A stretch of DNA of 64,000 bases from positions 1 through 64,000 of the forward strand of contig NW_026463330.1 of NCBI RefSeq assembly GCF_021730395.1, read 5' to 3'. Below, in pieces: positions 23,601 through 35,085 of the stretch; within the stretch, counting starts at the first letter, position 1; each line of letters begins with the position of its first letter. The notes below the pieces were generated by a model. The model worked only from the letters and a program-made list of their open reading frames with translations, was not told the DNA's origin and made no database searches. Both the position numbers and the translations under genes were made by a program. This DNA comes from Mercenaria mercenaria (Eukaryota > Mollusca > Bivalvia > Venerida > Veneridae).

Positions 23601-26161
23601 TTTTCGTTACCTATGCCACGTGACTTCAGTTTGCAAATCAAACTACTTGTTAACGCATTATGGATAATTTATCAAAATGGAAGATTTATGCAACACTCTG
23701 CCTGATTGGACGAGAGTGTCAATTTCTTTCACTTTGTTGATTGTGCTACGCTGAGTGAAATGTAGACAAAGCGTTTATCCTAAACGACGCTGTTCACAGT
23801 TTTAAATCTAACTATGGCTCAGTATATTTAGCAAGAATATTGATATATCTCAAAATGATAAGTAAGTTTAATAAATATGATAACAACCTGTTCAAATACC
23901 AACATATATCAAATTAAAGAAAGAGCTGAATACGGTCTGCGTATCACATGAATAAGAGTGTGATAAGAGTCTTTTATGTAGAGAAGTGCTTTTAAAAAAA
24001 GTTTCCTTGTTACAATTGTCGTCTGTATATGAAAAGGTTTCTTGCTATTGTGACTTATTCAGATTGCATATTAAAATGAGTACTTGTTTGCTTTGATATA
24101 TTTGTTATAAATTATTTAACTGATTTATTATATATGCATATGTTTCTTTAGTATGGTATGCAAATATTGAACTGAGTTGAAATCTGTTTTATTATATATA
24201 TGCTATATAATGACTGAATCTCATTACACTGAAATGAAGGTACGCTGCATACAGTTTATCTATGTGATATGACTACGGTCAAACTTTGCTTATGAAACAG
24301 AAATATTGAAATAGTTACAATTGTATGTTTTGCTTGACCTTCACTTTTTTATAGGTGTGACGTCATTGTCCAAAGATTCATGAATAGCGAATATGCATTT
24401 GTTAAAGCGGGATCAGTTGGCCTATTTTAGAAATAAATAAAAATAATAAATAAAAAAATCCTTTAATTGATTTTTTCTCATGTATTCTAATCAAACTTGA
24501 TTTGTAGCATCTTTATTAGGCCCGCAGCCAACTTTGTTCAGCTGCAATTTGAAAAATGTTAGATGAAAGATGAATGTTAGATGAAAAATTCATAAACTTC
24601 TTTCCTTATTACAATTCGCCGACCATCATTTTTAAAGATATTTCTTGTTTAAAATTGATTTGAGACTCTTGTAGGATTTGGGATCCCGTAAAGTAATTTC
24701 ATGCAAAATTTTGTGCTTTCTTCACAAACGAGAACATCTTTGCCATTTTTGTTCCATATTTTATTCGCTTTTACCTGTAATTGCATATAGGCATTGTTAA
24801 ACAAGACTCTGTGTTTGATGTCTAAGACTATGTAACTTTAAAATATTAAATAGGATGGTATTTCCTTGAAACTTGAGTTGCATGAATGTTCAATTTTAGA
24901 GGCTTTATAAGACGACATGGTCAAATGACTTTGATGACCTGTAATATTGTATATTCCATCAAAACAGATTATTGATATGTGAAATTGCTGTTATTGTAAA
25001 AACAGAAGACATTTCCACTAAATGATAACACTGGTATTTTATACCTTACCTCAATTTCAATATGGTTCTTTTTGGCTAAAGAAAGGCATGTGTCACTCGG
25101 ATAGAGTTGTTGAAAAAGCTGAATGTATGAGAAACACCCGCAATAGTCCTTGTTATCTACAAGACAAACCTATATCGTCTCAGCATAATAATTCTATCAT
25201 AGTGTTATGTTTTTCATGAGCCAATTACATAGCAAATATAAAGATTCATCACTTTATTTCAATATTTTCTCTTTATTTCATGTGCAATGTCCAGTAATTT
25301 ACATTCAGAAAGTAACTTTTACTGTTCTACTTAAATTCTACATTCTAAAGATATTCTAGAGACTTGTGAGATGAGTGATAATGATTATACTTTGCAAGTT
25401 ACATTTGTGATGAAACGGCAGAAAGTTAATTAACACTTCAACTGGAGTGTTAAGATAATTGAAAATCTGAAGCCAACGAGTATGTTCTCTGTTGACGTGC
25501 TCAGTTTTGTATGGATAGAGTTGTTCTGAAGAGTTTCACACTTATACAGGTTTAACATTTACCTTCATTGCATAGCCAAATCAGTTATCACCATGTAGTG
25601 TTAAAGGTGATTAATCCCATTATTTTGTACATGTATATTCTCTTAGACGTGTATTGAAGGTACAAAAAGGACCAATTTCCAATAGACTGATATTAGGATA
25701 TTGCAACAATTTGAACCAAACGGCTTAGTTTGGTTATTAACTTGTTTACATTTGTTTGCGAAACCAAGACACGCAACATGGAACAACATTAATAAATTTG
25801 CAATTCTAAAGCATTTCAGCTTAATATAATAGTTGTAAATGAAACTCTTTGACAAATGGTATAGAAAAATATCAAACCCTTGCCTAAAATGTTTATCAAA
25901 TTTATAATTCTGCTAAAATAACTTTATCTTATTTGGGCAGTCAGGAAAGAGAAATCAAAATATATACAGCTAAATGCTGATATAAAATAAATAAGCCCTA
26001 AATTATCATGATCAGACGTTAATAGACAAAATTTGATCAACCATATTTAAAAGCAAAAATGTGTGTGACTATTTTTGTACGTGTTGGTCATGAGAATCAA
26101 GATTGCAAAAAGTGTGTCTTGGCTATCTTAAATGCAAGATAAAAGGTTGTTAACTTTCCAG
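20607..26161. other. Long intergenic stretch; nothing firm recognised
   Basis: AT-rich sequence without coding exons I can support. Short tRNA-promoter-like fragments (for example GCAGGTTTGAACCGC near 20743 and, on the minus strand, GTTGGTTCAAACC near 22830) may be worn SINE pieces. A T-rich run lies at 20908-20955. Confidence 0.4.
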
Positions 26162-26358
26162 ATGTGTTTGCTGGCACGGACGGATGGAATTTCGAAACAG
26201 TGGAAAGTGGTGAATTGGAATTCTACGCCTGGAGCCAAGCGTCACTAACTCCAAATATAACAGGAAAACTTACACTTGGTCCGTCAGTCATTGGTTCCTC
26301 TCTCAAGGCAAATTTCTCATATATCGGGAACACTACTGGAACATATACAAAAGCTTGG
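26162..26358 (+). CDS. Exon of an extracellular protein, unassigned domain (first half)
   Basis: After an AACTTTCCAG acceptor the frame reads (D)VFAGTDGWNFETVE and continues to TGTYTKAW. It starts in phase 1 and ends in phase 0. It has a beta-rich look (alternating hydrophobic and polar residues, LTLGPSVIGSSLKANFSYIG) and two N-glycosylation sequons (NIT, NTT). Two phase-0 donors are possible: GTACAG after TGG at 26358, or GTAATA after 26406. The first gives a smoother join with the next exon (TKAW|VQAFSGPN). I do not recognise a named family. The upstream start and signal peptide were not found. Confidence 0.6.
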
Positions 26359-26504
26359 GTACAGTCATTTATAACATCCATTCTGTTGCCAAATCGCGTT
26401 TTGCAAGTAATATTGCCTTTAGAAAAATGTCTTCAATATGCCTGTTGAATTCATTTTTCTACCTTGTATGAAATTTGTATACTGTCAGTGAATTATATTT
26501 TAAG

Positions 26505-26769
26505 GTCCAAGCGTTTAGTGGTCCAAATTCTGGATTTCGATTTGTTGGTAACGGAAACCTCGCCTACGACGAAACAGCCACGGCTGCTGGATGCAGTTAT
26601 GGTGGTCTACTTTACGCATATTATGAAACTTCGATTCGTTTTTGGCAACCTGGAGCTGGTAATGGGAAGTCAAATGGTGATTTGATCTGCATAGCGGACA
26701 ACATGGGTGGTGGTAAAAATGTACAAGCTAGTTCTGGAGGCATTGCAGTGTACTATTCCTGGACACTTG
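26505..26769 (+). CDS. Exon of the same extracellular protein, unassigned domain (second half)
   Basis: It begins after TATTTTAAG with VQAFSGPNSGFRFVGNG and ends YSWTL at a GTAGTA donor in phase 1 (88 codons plus one base, phase 0 to 1). A recognisable pattern is 'GPNxGFxF ... GGLLYAYYETSIRFWQP ... LICIADNMGGG', a module of the type seen in many uncharacterised invertebrate secreted proteins (phrases like 'YGGVxYAY..xVRxWAP'). I cannot name a Pfam family with confidence. The next exon in phase is the EGF-like exon at 27179, so a secreted or cell-surface, possibly adhesive, protein is likely. Confidence 0.62.
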
Positions 26770-27026
26770 GTAGTATTACTTCGTATTAGTCCATTAATAT
26801 ACAAGCTGTTTTATTATATCGTAATGCTATCCACTAATACGTTTGGCCCAGTACAATCAGTGAACATCTTAGTATATTGAAATTGAAAGAAAACAAAAGA
26901 AAAAATAGGCAAAACTCATTCAGGCTGAAAATATGTCAGAAACCTGATTCAGCAGAAAATGTTACCATAGGTGTGCTATCATTGAATCTCATAAAACTTG
27001 CATTTCTTTAAGTAAGTGACATAATG

Positions 27027-27178
27027 TTTCAGCTAACTAACCTCATGTTTCAGCTAACTGACGTAATGTTTCAGCTAACTGATGTAATGTTTCAGCTAAC
27101 TAACGTAATGTTTCAGTAACTGACGTAATGTTTCAGCTAACTGACATAATGTTTCATCTATCTAACGTAATGTTTCAG
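27027..27178 (+). repeat. Tandem 20-21-bp array carrying repeated branch-point and splice-acceptor motifs
   Basis: About eight units end at 27032, 27053, 27074, 27095, 27116, 27136, 27157 and 27178. Nearly every unit starts CTAAC (a good branch-point match) and ends TTTCAG, a consensus 3' splice site. One unit ends TTTCAT instead. The last TTTCAG is the acceptor of the EGF-like exon. The array therefore places seven potential acceptors in series in front of one exon. Confidence 0.9.
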
Positions 27179-27292
27179 ATTCTGATGACTGTATCACTCC
27201 GTCCTGCGAAAATGGAGGAACCTGTACCAATTATGCTTGGGGATATACATGTTCATGTGTCACAGGGTATGAAGGGTATAACTGCCAGACAG
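27179..27292 (+). CDS. EGF-like domain exon
   Basis: A 114-bp exon, phase 1 at both ends (GTAAGT donor). It reads (D)SDDCITPSCENGGTCTN, then YAWGYTCSCVTGYEGYNCQT. Six cysteines follow EGF spacing with the usual CxNGGTC, Y/F-x-CxC and GYEGxxC features. The calcium-binding D/N-x-D/N-E/Q signature is not clear. It joins in phase to the exon ending at 26769 and to any other phase-1 exon downstream. Next exons of this gene are not identified. The mucin and CCP exons at 52-58 kb would fit in phase but are 25 kb away. EGF modules act in extracellular adhesion or ligand binding. Confidence 0.88.
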
Positions 27293-27486
27293 GTAAGTAG
27301 ACAATATCGCACAAACACACAATATCTAACCTATGATCCACTCAACATTTCTTCTGTAGATCAGGTTAAAATATCTGTTTTCTTGTCTTGCCGACAGCTT
27401 TATTCCATTAGAACTCATTTCCATTTTAATGGATTTTATGTGTGTATAGCATTTCCAAAATCACGTGCAAACTGAACGCGACTTAA

Positions 27487-28190
27487 GGTATTAGGCCCAT
27501 AACAGAGTACCTCCTTCTTGAAGAGTACTCAATTCCTACCATAAACCTACTCTGACAGCAATTTTCAGGGGGCCGTAGGTTCAAGCCCTACTGGGACCAA
27601 ATTGTTTTTCCCTTGTTTTCCTTTTTTCTAGTAAGTTTTTACTTCTTTCAAGACTTCTTATTCATTTATTTTACAAAAAGCGGTAAAAGTTCTCTGTTTT
27701 CCCTTTATTCTTTAGATTACATATTGTGGAAGAAATGTAGGTAGGTTTTACTTCTGCCCCAAGGTTATTTTTGAATGAAGTGAGCAAAATTCAAAACAGA
27801 CCCGCAGGATTCGACCATAATTTTTCAATATTGGAGTTGGAATTCTGTCTGATTAAATCCGTTTATTCGAGGCACCCTAGAAAAAATGATATTGACAGTT
27901 TTTATTTTAAGTTTTATGATTGTTTACCAATAGTTTGATGTTTCTTTCATAAAAAATAATGGAATAATAAATTCTCTGAAAACGTTTTGGATAAAGGCCA
28001 CCACTTTGAAATTTGTCTCTACTTGAGCTTTAGGAAATACCATAAATTAGACAAAATTTATAAAAGACGGCACGGTAAAAGTTTTTAAAAATTTGCATAT
28101 AAGTGCAAAGCACGGTCAACTGTAAGAATATACCAAGCAAATGCCATTTATTAAACATTTATTAAACATTACTATTAGGGGCCTAATACC
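27487..28190. mobile_element. Non-autonomous DNA element with TTAA target sites
   Basis: Inverted termini GGTATTAGGCCC (27487-27498) and GGGCCTAATACC (28179-28190) are flanked on both sides by TTAA (27483-27486 and 28191-28194). A TTAA duplication is the hallmark of piggyBac-type transposition, so a piggyBac-like MITE is inferred. No transposase is encoded. An embedded tRNA-type B-box (GTAGGTTCAAGCCC near 27575) suggests it has swallowed, or was entered by, a SINE. Confidence 0.75.
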
Positions 28191-28423
28191 TTAATGTAGA
28201 ATGTTTTATCATATATAATTTATGTAATATTTTCACTGTAGAAATACAAAATCTATCTAACAATTCACTAAAAAACTTATAGTAATTAAATTATCTTCCA
28301 AATAATAAATAACCATAATCCCTTCGTAGTCTGTTCCCTTGTGTACAAATCAGCTTTCAGTGATATAATAGAAACTGTGTGTATGATGAATAATGAGCTT
28401 CTCATTCCATACTCCAAACTTTA

Positions 28424-28842
28424 CAGTAATAAATGGTTCCCAACTCCCCAGTCGTGGAGTAATGCCTTGCTCCAAACTCCCGAACTTTGGCGTTGTAACT
28501 GGTTCCAAACTTCAACACTTTACAGCAGGGACTAGTTCTAAATTCCCAGAGTTTAGAGTAATGACCGGTTCTAAACTCTCAAACTTTTGAATAATGGTTG
28601 GTTCCAGACTCTGACACTTTAGAATAATGTCTGGTTCCAACCTCCTATATTTTGCAGCAATGGTTGGTTCCAAAGTCCCAAACTTTGGAGTGATCACTGA
28701 TTCCAAAGTCCTAAACATTAGAGTAGTGACTAAATATAAGCTTCGAAACTTTGGAGTAATAGTTGGTTTAAACTCATAAACGTTGGAGTAATGACTGGTT
28801 CCAAAGTCCAAACATTAGAGTAACAGTTGGTTCCCAATAAAT
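28424..28842. repeat. Degenerate minisatellite, about 33-bp units
   Basis: About twelve diverged units of the form 'AATGACTGGTTCCAAACTCC..AACTTTGGAGT' (landmarks near 28431, 28496, 28531, 28562, 28597, 28628, 28660, 28694, 28725, 28760, 28793 and 28822). An isolated pair of units lies at 29575-29620. Confidence 0.85.
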
Positions 28843-28865
28843 ATTTCAAACCTGTACGAAATTTT

Positions 28866-29544
28866 ACAGCTGTTAAAGGCCTGTATTCTGTAATATTGTT
28901 CACAGTTAAAGATCATTTCAAATTTACACCTATATATTTTATATAACAACTTCAATTTATAGCAGTAAAACAAAGAATTACATAAACAAGATACAGCTGT
29001 AAAACACCTGTTAAAATGATAAAGTCACAGCTGTAAATATGCCTAAAAGTTACAGCTGTAGGAATGTTACAGCTGTTGAAAGAGGGTAATATTATTTTAA
29101 GAGGCAAAGACAAAGTACAAACAGTTTTAGGATGAAATGTAATTCCTTTGAAATTATAGTAATTACTATTAAAATGGCAAAATAAATGATTTGATAATTA
29201 AAGAACAACATGAAATATGATTACGGTATAGCAATTACAAAATTTAAGAGTATGATAGAAAGTAGAAACTATGCATCAGATCTTGTTTATATATGTTTCT
29301 TTGTCATAAAAACATATGAAAATCATAAAATAATTTCTTTCAAACTGATTTTCTTCAAATATACTGTAAACAGTTGATGTATGTCCTTAAACATGTCCTT
29401 TTACAGCTACATTAGATAATTACCCATTTGCACTTACTCAAAAATTCAAATGCTGTACATTGGTGTCTCTGAAATTATCTGTATTATTTTCAGTTTTATT
29501 CCGATAAAAAATGCATAAAAGTGAACTGACCATTTCACAGCTGT
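28866..29544. promoter_or_regulatory. Cluster of six ACAGCTGT palindromes (E-box type)
   Basis: The 8-base palindrome ACAGCTGT occurs at 28866, 28993, 29027, 29052, 29069 and 29537, five of them within 211 bases. The centre CAGCTG is a classic bHLH E-box. Function is not shown. It could be an enhancer-like binding-site cluster or the trace of a decayed repeat. Confidence 0.6.
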
Positions 29545-29967
29545 AACATTCAACTGTATTTACAGACCTTTAAGTAATGGTTGGTTCCAAACTTCCAAAC
29601 TTTAGAGTAATGACTGGTTTCATTACATTTTCACCATTTCTCATTAACTGTAGGGGTTGATGAGATCTGACATGAATATCGGAAACATTAATTTATTTTT
29701 GTATAAAAATCTCATTTATTGTTTTCCGTAATTCTTCAAATTCGTATACTTTCCAAAGGCTTTAGCAGAATCCTCTCTGCTACTGATAATCAAATTTCTT
29801 TTGTATAATCCAAACAAGCATGTATCATTTAATGAATCATCACTCACCGATGTACCAAGTTACCTTGCAAGATCCACCTCTGAAGATTCAGAATCCATTT
29901 TATTTTATATGGCGTTGTTGGAAAATTGTGATACATTCGTATTTATCCTGGCCTATGTGTGGACATA

Positions 29968-31641
29968 CAGATCAGCTCACGCGGAAAACCCACTTTCCGT
30001 TTTTCCTCGAAGGAAAAATCTTGTATAGCGAGGAATTCCTCCGAGTACTGCCTAATTCTGACTCGGAGTACCGACTGTTATCGTTTTATTACTTTAGCGG
30101 AATTTCGTCGAGTCACTCCGAGAAATTACTTGACGGAACTCCGAGTCGAAATTATACAGGTAACACTATAACGATTTCCGGTATTTTATGGCCACTCCGC
30201 GCGACTCCGAGTCTGTAATAATCAATAAATCTGTCATTTCGAGTGCCGCGAGATAATTTGACGAAACTTCGAGGCAGTATTTCCTTACTTGGACGGATTT
30301 TTTTTTATATAATTAGCTTGTTCTTTTAATTGTATGAAATTGGTGTGAATTTTGATATTGAAATAGTTTCTGACCATGCGAATTAGATTAAGAAGTACAT
30401 TTATGTATAATAAACTAAATTATTAATCAAACGAAATTAAACAAACTTTCATATCACCGCCGTTCAAGGAAAGTGATTTGTGAAATTTTGATATTTAAAT
30501 AATTTCTGACTTTGCGAATTAAATTTAGGAAAAAAGTCGTGTAATAATTTATGCACTAAATTAAGAATAATTTATAACTAGATAAACTTTGAAATAACAC
30601 TCGCTAAAAGTAAATTGTTTAGTATGATATTGAAATATATGCGAATTAGATTTAGAAGTAAGTTTATGTAGAACGGACTAATTATTAATCATATATGATT
30701 AAACAAACTTTCAAATGACCGCCGTTAAAGGAAACTGCTTCGTTAAATTTTGATATAAGAACAATTTCTGATTTCGCGAATTTAATTTAGAAATAAAGTC
30801 ATAAAAAATGCACTAAATTACTTAATTATAATATATTTTATAACTAGATAAACTTTAAAAATACACCCGCTAGAAAGTATTAAGAATTATATAAAACTAA
30901 GCAAACTTTCAAATAACGGCCGTTAAAGAATAGTGATTTGTTAAATATTATGTTGAGATAGTTTCTGACAGTGCAAATTAAATTTAGAAATAAACTGATG
31001 TAAAATGGACAAAATTATAAACTATATAAAACTAGATAAACGTTAAGATAATGGCCGTTGAGGAAAAGTTACTTTTATAAATTAATAAAAATTATAGGAG
31101 AAATGATTTATTTTATTCATTTTGAAGGAATTATAAATGGGATAAGAAATACTACTGCCGTATAAAGTGATAAAATATCATAAGTAAACAGAAAAATTTA
31201 GTTTATTTTAAAGTAAGATAAAAATACTACAGTATTATTTTTATTTACAAATACTGTGTTATTTCGCGTATCACTATCATAATGTAAGATATAATCACCC
31301 TGCTCCGAGTAATCTGAAATCTGTCCTTGAAGTTACTCGAAGGCCCATTAAAATTTGTATAGGTAATTATTTATTCGTCTCGGAGTCACTCGAAGGAATT
31401 CCGTCAGGTGACTCGGAAACAAAAGAAAGCAATATAGTTGTGTATTCCGCTAATTGGATTTCATCTCGAGTCACTTCGAGGATTTCCTTCGAGTGACTTC
31501 GCATAAATCCTCGGAGTCAGATAGCGAAATTCCTTGACGGAAAATGGCTGACTCGAAGAAACTTCGAGTCGGAGCCTTGGTACTCGTTTTGGCCATCCTC
31601 CGAGGATCGAGTAGAATGGGTTTTCCGCGTGAGCTGATCTG
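29968..31641. mobile_element. Intact non-autonomous TIR DNA element, TA target duplication (1674 bp)
   Basis: Perfect 25-bp inverted termini start CAGATCAGCTCACGCGGAAA on both sides (29968-29992 and 31617-31641) and are flanked by TA, as in the Tc1/mariner group. The outer 300-350 bases on each side are crowded with ACTCCGAG/CTCGGAGT motifs. The middle is AT-rich with repeated 'AAACTTTCAAATAACGGCCGTTAAAG' type steps. No transposase remains. The split copy at 9222/20606 belongs to the same family. Confidence 0.88.
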
Positions 31642-31643
31642 TA

Positions 31644-33515
31644 GCAGACGATAAGCAAGTTAAGTCAAGCGTTCATAATGTCGCTGGAATTTTGCGTAAT
31701 TAGGTTAGAAATGTCATAGATTTATATAATGGTATCTGTATCAACACAAATAAGTTGAAGAAAAAAGCACATTTGGATACAAGATGTGGATGATTAGGCT
31801 GAACTATTATTGAAAACGACGGAGTTCATTAGACCCGAAGGTTGCGTTCAACTGTAATATAGATGAGGATTGTGTACAGCTATGGACACATGAAGCATTG
31901 AATGAGGAATGTGGATAAAATGTTCAGCATAATTATTGTGGTATGTTTCTTTTTCTAAAACACTTTGCTTTCGGTTTACATGTCCAAATGTACAACACTT
32001 TTCAGGAACATCGTATATTTAAATCATTTTGATTTTGGTTGGTAATTTACCTATGGTTGCAAAATGACACCTCGGGATATGATATAGACTGGCATCAGTC
32101 GTTAGAGTCATTAAATGTAAAGCACTTGGCCATAAAATCCTCTCTGATACCACTTTCTGAGAGTCATTAAATGTAAAGCACTTGGCCATAAAATCCTCTC
32201 TGATACCACTTTCTGATAAAATTTACAATATCTCTAGCCTCTGTCTGTTGAGATAAGCCACAGTAAAAGGGAGCCACAGAAAAGTTGATATATATATTTA
32301 AAAAAATAAATAAATAAAATGGGAAATGTTTAATCTCAACAGACTGTGTAAGTCTAGATATGATATCACACCACAGATTTCCATTCATTTATTTTAGGTC
32401 ATGATAACAATATTAAGTATTTAAATGCATTAGTTAAACTTTGTGGAAAACACTGTTCACATACCGAAACGCTATAGATGCTTTTTGACAATTAATCGCC
32501 AAAAGTTATAAAAACAAAATAAGCACAAACCTTTGAGGTATAATGTTTACTCTTTAACATTGTAATCATTAATGCATAGATAATTTAATGCTTATATCCC
32601 GATTTCCTGTCTGCGATAAATTCAATATCACATATGAGATCAATTATGTTGAAATCCCTCGGTCCTAATTATTTTGTCTTTAAAAGATTTTGACTTGGCT
32701 ATGTCGACTTTTTAAGTCTCAATGCATATAAGGGGTGATTTTACGACACAAATTGAATTTTCGAAGGGCCATGTTCTAACGGGGTGATGAATCCATCTGA
32801 AGTTAAACACGAAAAATGATATTTTTGTAAATTCATTCCAAAGTATTCAACATTTTTAACTGATAATGAAACGCTTTTGTTTACATCTGAAACTTAATGT
32901 TTATAAGCAAGCACTTGGTTGAGGTGTTTTGATCTTTAAAAAAAGTCAACAGGAATGAAAAATTCTACATTTTTACTGATTTGATCAGCATCCTAGGTGA
33001 ATGCCCTTATTACGACGAAGTTTGGGTTATTCTAAGTTTTATAGTATTATTCGATGAAGTATTCAGTTATGTGAATATCGTTTTATATTTGAAACCATCT
33101 TTACCACGGATTTCTAGCTTTCTAAGACATCAAATTCACATATTCATGTTGGGCGCATATCTTAACACCTTCGGTTTGTAGTATTATACTCAATTTATTA
33201 TGCTTGATTTTGTTTCGGTTTTGATATATGTATGAAGCTTTTATTCTGTTCTGTCGTTTTTCCACATCGTATCGTCGATCGGTTAAAATTTAGTTTGGGG
33301 TGTGCGAAAAAGGAAACAAGCGCATATGGCCGTACCTGTGTTTCGTATTAATCCATAAAACAGGGTTATATAACCTTCTTATCTGAGGAATAAAACACTT
33401 TATAAACTTTATTTACTGTAACGACCTTCAAGCAAGATAACAAACCCCACCGCGACTGCAAATTTTTACAAGGTACATGACACGGTGATATAACTTTCGG
33501 AAGAAGGAAGAAAAA
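31644..33515. other. Intergenic; contains a 56-bp tandem duplication
   Basis: A 56-bp block is repeated almost exactly at 32105 and 32161. A short inverted pair (CTGTTGAGAT near 32247, ATCTCAACAG near 32333) follows. No coding exon recognised. Confidence 0.6.
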
Positions 33516-33561
33516 ATGGAAATATTATTCTTTTTATTACTGTTTGTTTTTGTGAATATAG
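33516..33561 (+). CDS. Signal-peptide exon of a secreted protein
   Basis: ATG in a fair context (AAAAAATGG) opens MEILFFLLLFVFVNI and the exon stops at a consensus GTAAGA donor after one base of the next codon (phase 1). The sequence is a charged residue followed by a pure hydrophobic core, as in a eukaryotic signal peptide. The nearest compatible exon is 34714-35075, which begins after a strong acceptor in phase 1 and completes the codon as Gly. Every mucin and CCP exon at 52-58 kb except the last begins in phase 1, so this exon could also lead into that gene. Confidence 0.6.
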
Positions 33562-34713
33562 GTAAGACAATTTGTTCTTTGATTAATGTCATTTAAAAAG
33601 TATAAATTATACAAGAATTTAGTATGAGACCCAAATAGTTTGACTGAAAACATAAAAAATAAAGTATGCTATTACTATATTTATACAAGCAATCAATTTT
33701 CTAATGTCTTCAAAACGTTTCCTTTTAGGCTTTTCATTAAAAACTCTTAAGAAAGTAATTGATTTGAACAAAATTAATTACAATAAATTGTTTCTGTTAA
33801 CATCAACATTACATAGATTTATTGCTAAATGCATAATTAGAACAAGTGTTCAGGTTTTTAATCTACTTATTTCAAGGTTTACCTCTGTTAAGTATGTTTT
33901 AAAACATTTAACATTGATGTGTTTAATTTTCTCATATGTTCTTCCCGATTCATAATTTAACAAAAGAACACAACAATATATAACTTACTTGAAACGCGAA
34001 TAAAATAACTGTAACTCATGTTGTAAAAAAAGTTATATAATAAAATCCAATGTTTAGAATCGTGTATGTACATGTATATTGCTGATCTTGTCCACGCATT
34101 TTGTGGGACTCATCTCAATCTGAGATTGAATTGAACTGAATAAAATATAGAGGTTCAAAATAATGCAGATTAAGTAATGTTTTCAAAGAACTTATTTTTG
34201 CTATTATTGTTTATATATCACTACTAGCGAATATTATAAATATAAGTGGTTTAATTGATATACTCGTATGTATGTCTTAGAACTGTCACGTTTAGCGAAT
34301 TTTGAACACAGCAAAGATTGTTTGTAACCAACAAATCACTAAATAATAAAATCTGTGAAAAGATCCTTTGGGAGGTATGAAAATAATTTTCCAATCTATG
34401 TTAACTAAACCTACACTTGACTATTTCTAAACAAATAAAAATGTTATAAAATTGTAAAATTTTATCAATGATTTATAGAGAAATTATATCTTGACATGAT
34501 TTAAAACGTGGACAATGAAACGTTAAGAGGATAACAAATAAATGAAGTTAAAAGTACCTATTCAATAGCTCTTGTATACTGCATTGGTTTAGTGAATAAT
34601 ATGTACCCTAGCCACAGGTAAAAAACGGATTGTATCGAAACTTTCAGGTTTTTAATCATTCTAAGGATTGCCGACACTTAGTTATCGCTTCAATTTGTTT
34701 GTTGCTATTATAG

Positions 34714-35075
34714 GAATCAAAGCTTCAAACGCAAAATATAACTATTGTACTATTAAAATACACCAACAACATTATCTGTACACTATTGGCATTATAATCA
34801 AAGACAACAAAATTACAAAGGTAAAGCCTCGCCAAATTAAAAAGTTGTTCATCGAATTTGCCGCTCGTATATTTTCAGAAACACAACATATTTTTTGTTA
34901 TTGGCTTGTGCTTGTCCCATTGAAAAATTTCAAGCCAAAGTTTGTTGGTGGGGCTACTTTTTACGGACGTAAAAGTGTACAAATGTTTACAATTCTAGTT
35001 CCAGATTGTTCAAAAAAGGACTTTAATCAAAATAAATACATTTTGTCTAAAATGTATCAGGACACTTATGTTTAG
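34714..35075 (+). CDS. Second exon of a small secreted protein (about 135 residues), unknown family
   Basis: It follows a good acceptor (TTTGTTTGTTGCTATTATAG) and, joined to 33516-33561 in phase 1, gives MEILFFLLLFVFVNIG then IKASNAKYNYCTIKIHQQHY and about 100 more residues to a stop at 35073-35075. About 120 codons stay open in AT-rich DNA, which is unlikely by chance. The mature part is basic, rich in Lys, Ile, Phe and Tyr, with three cysteines, a GGATFYGRKS stretch and no internal membrane segment. An ATTAAA hexamer at 35080-35085 could be the polyadenylation signal. I do not recognise a family and assign no function. Alternatives: a chance frame, or a decayed gene. Confidence 0.5.
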
Positions 35076-35085
35076 TTGCATTAAA

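Noticed and set aside
19495-28842. Tandem arrays considered as CRISPR
   Set aside because: They have no unique spacers, the units are contiguous, and the DNA is eukaryotic.
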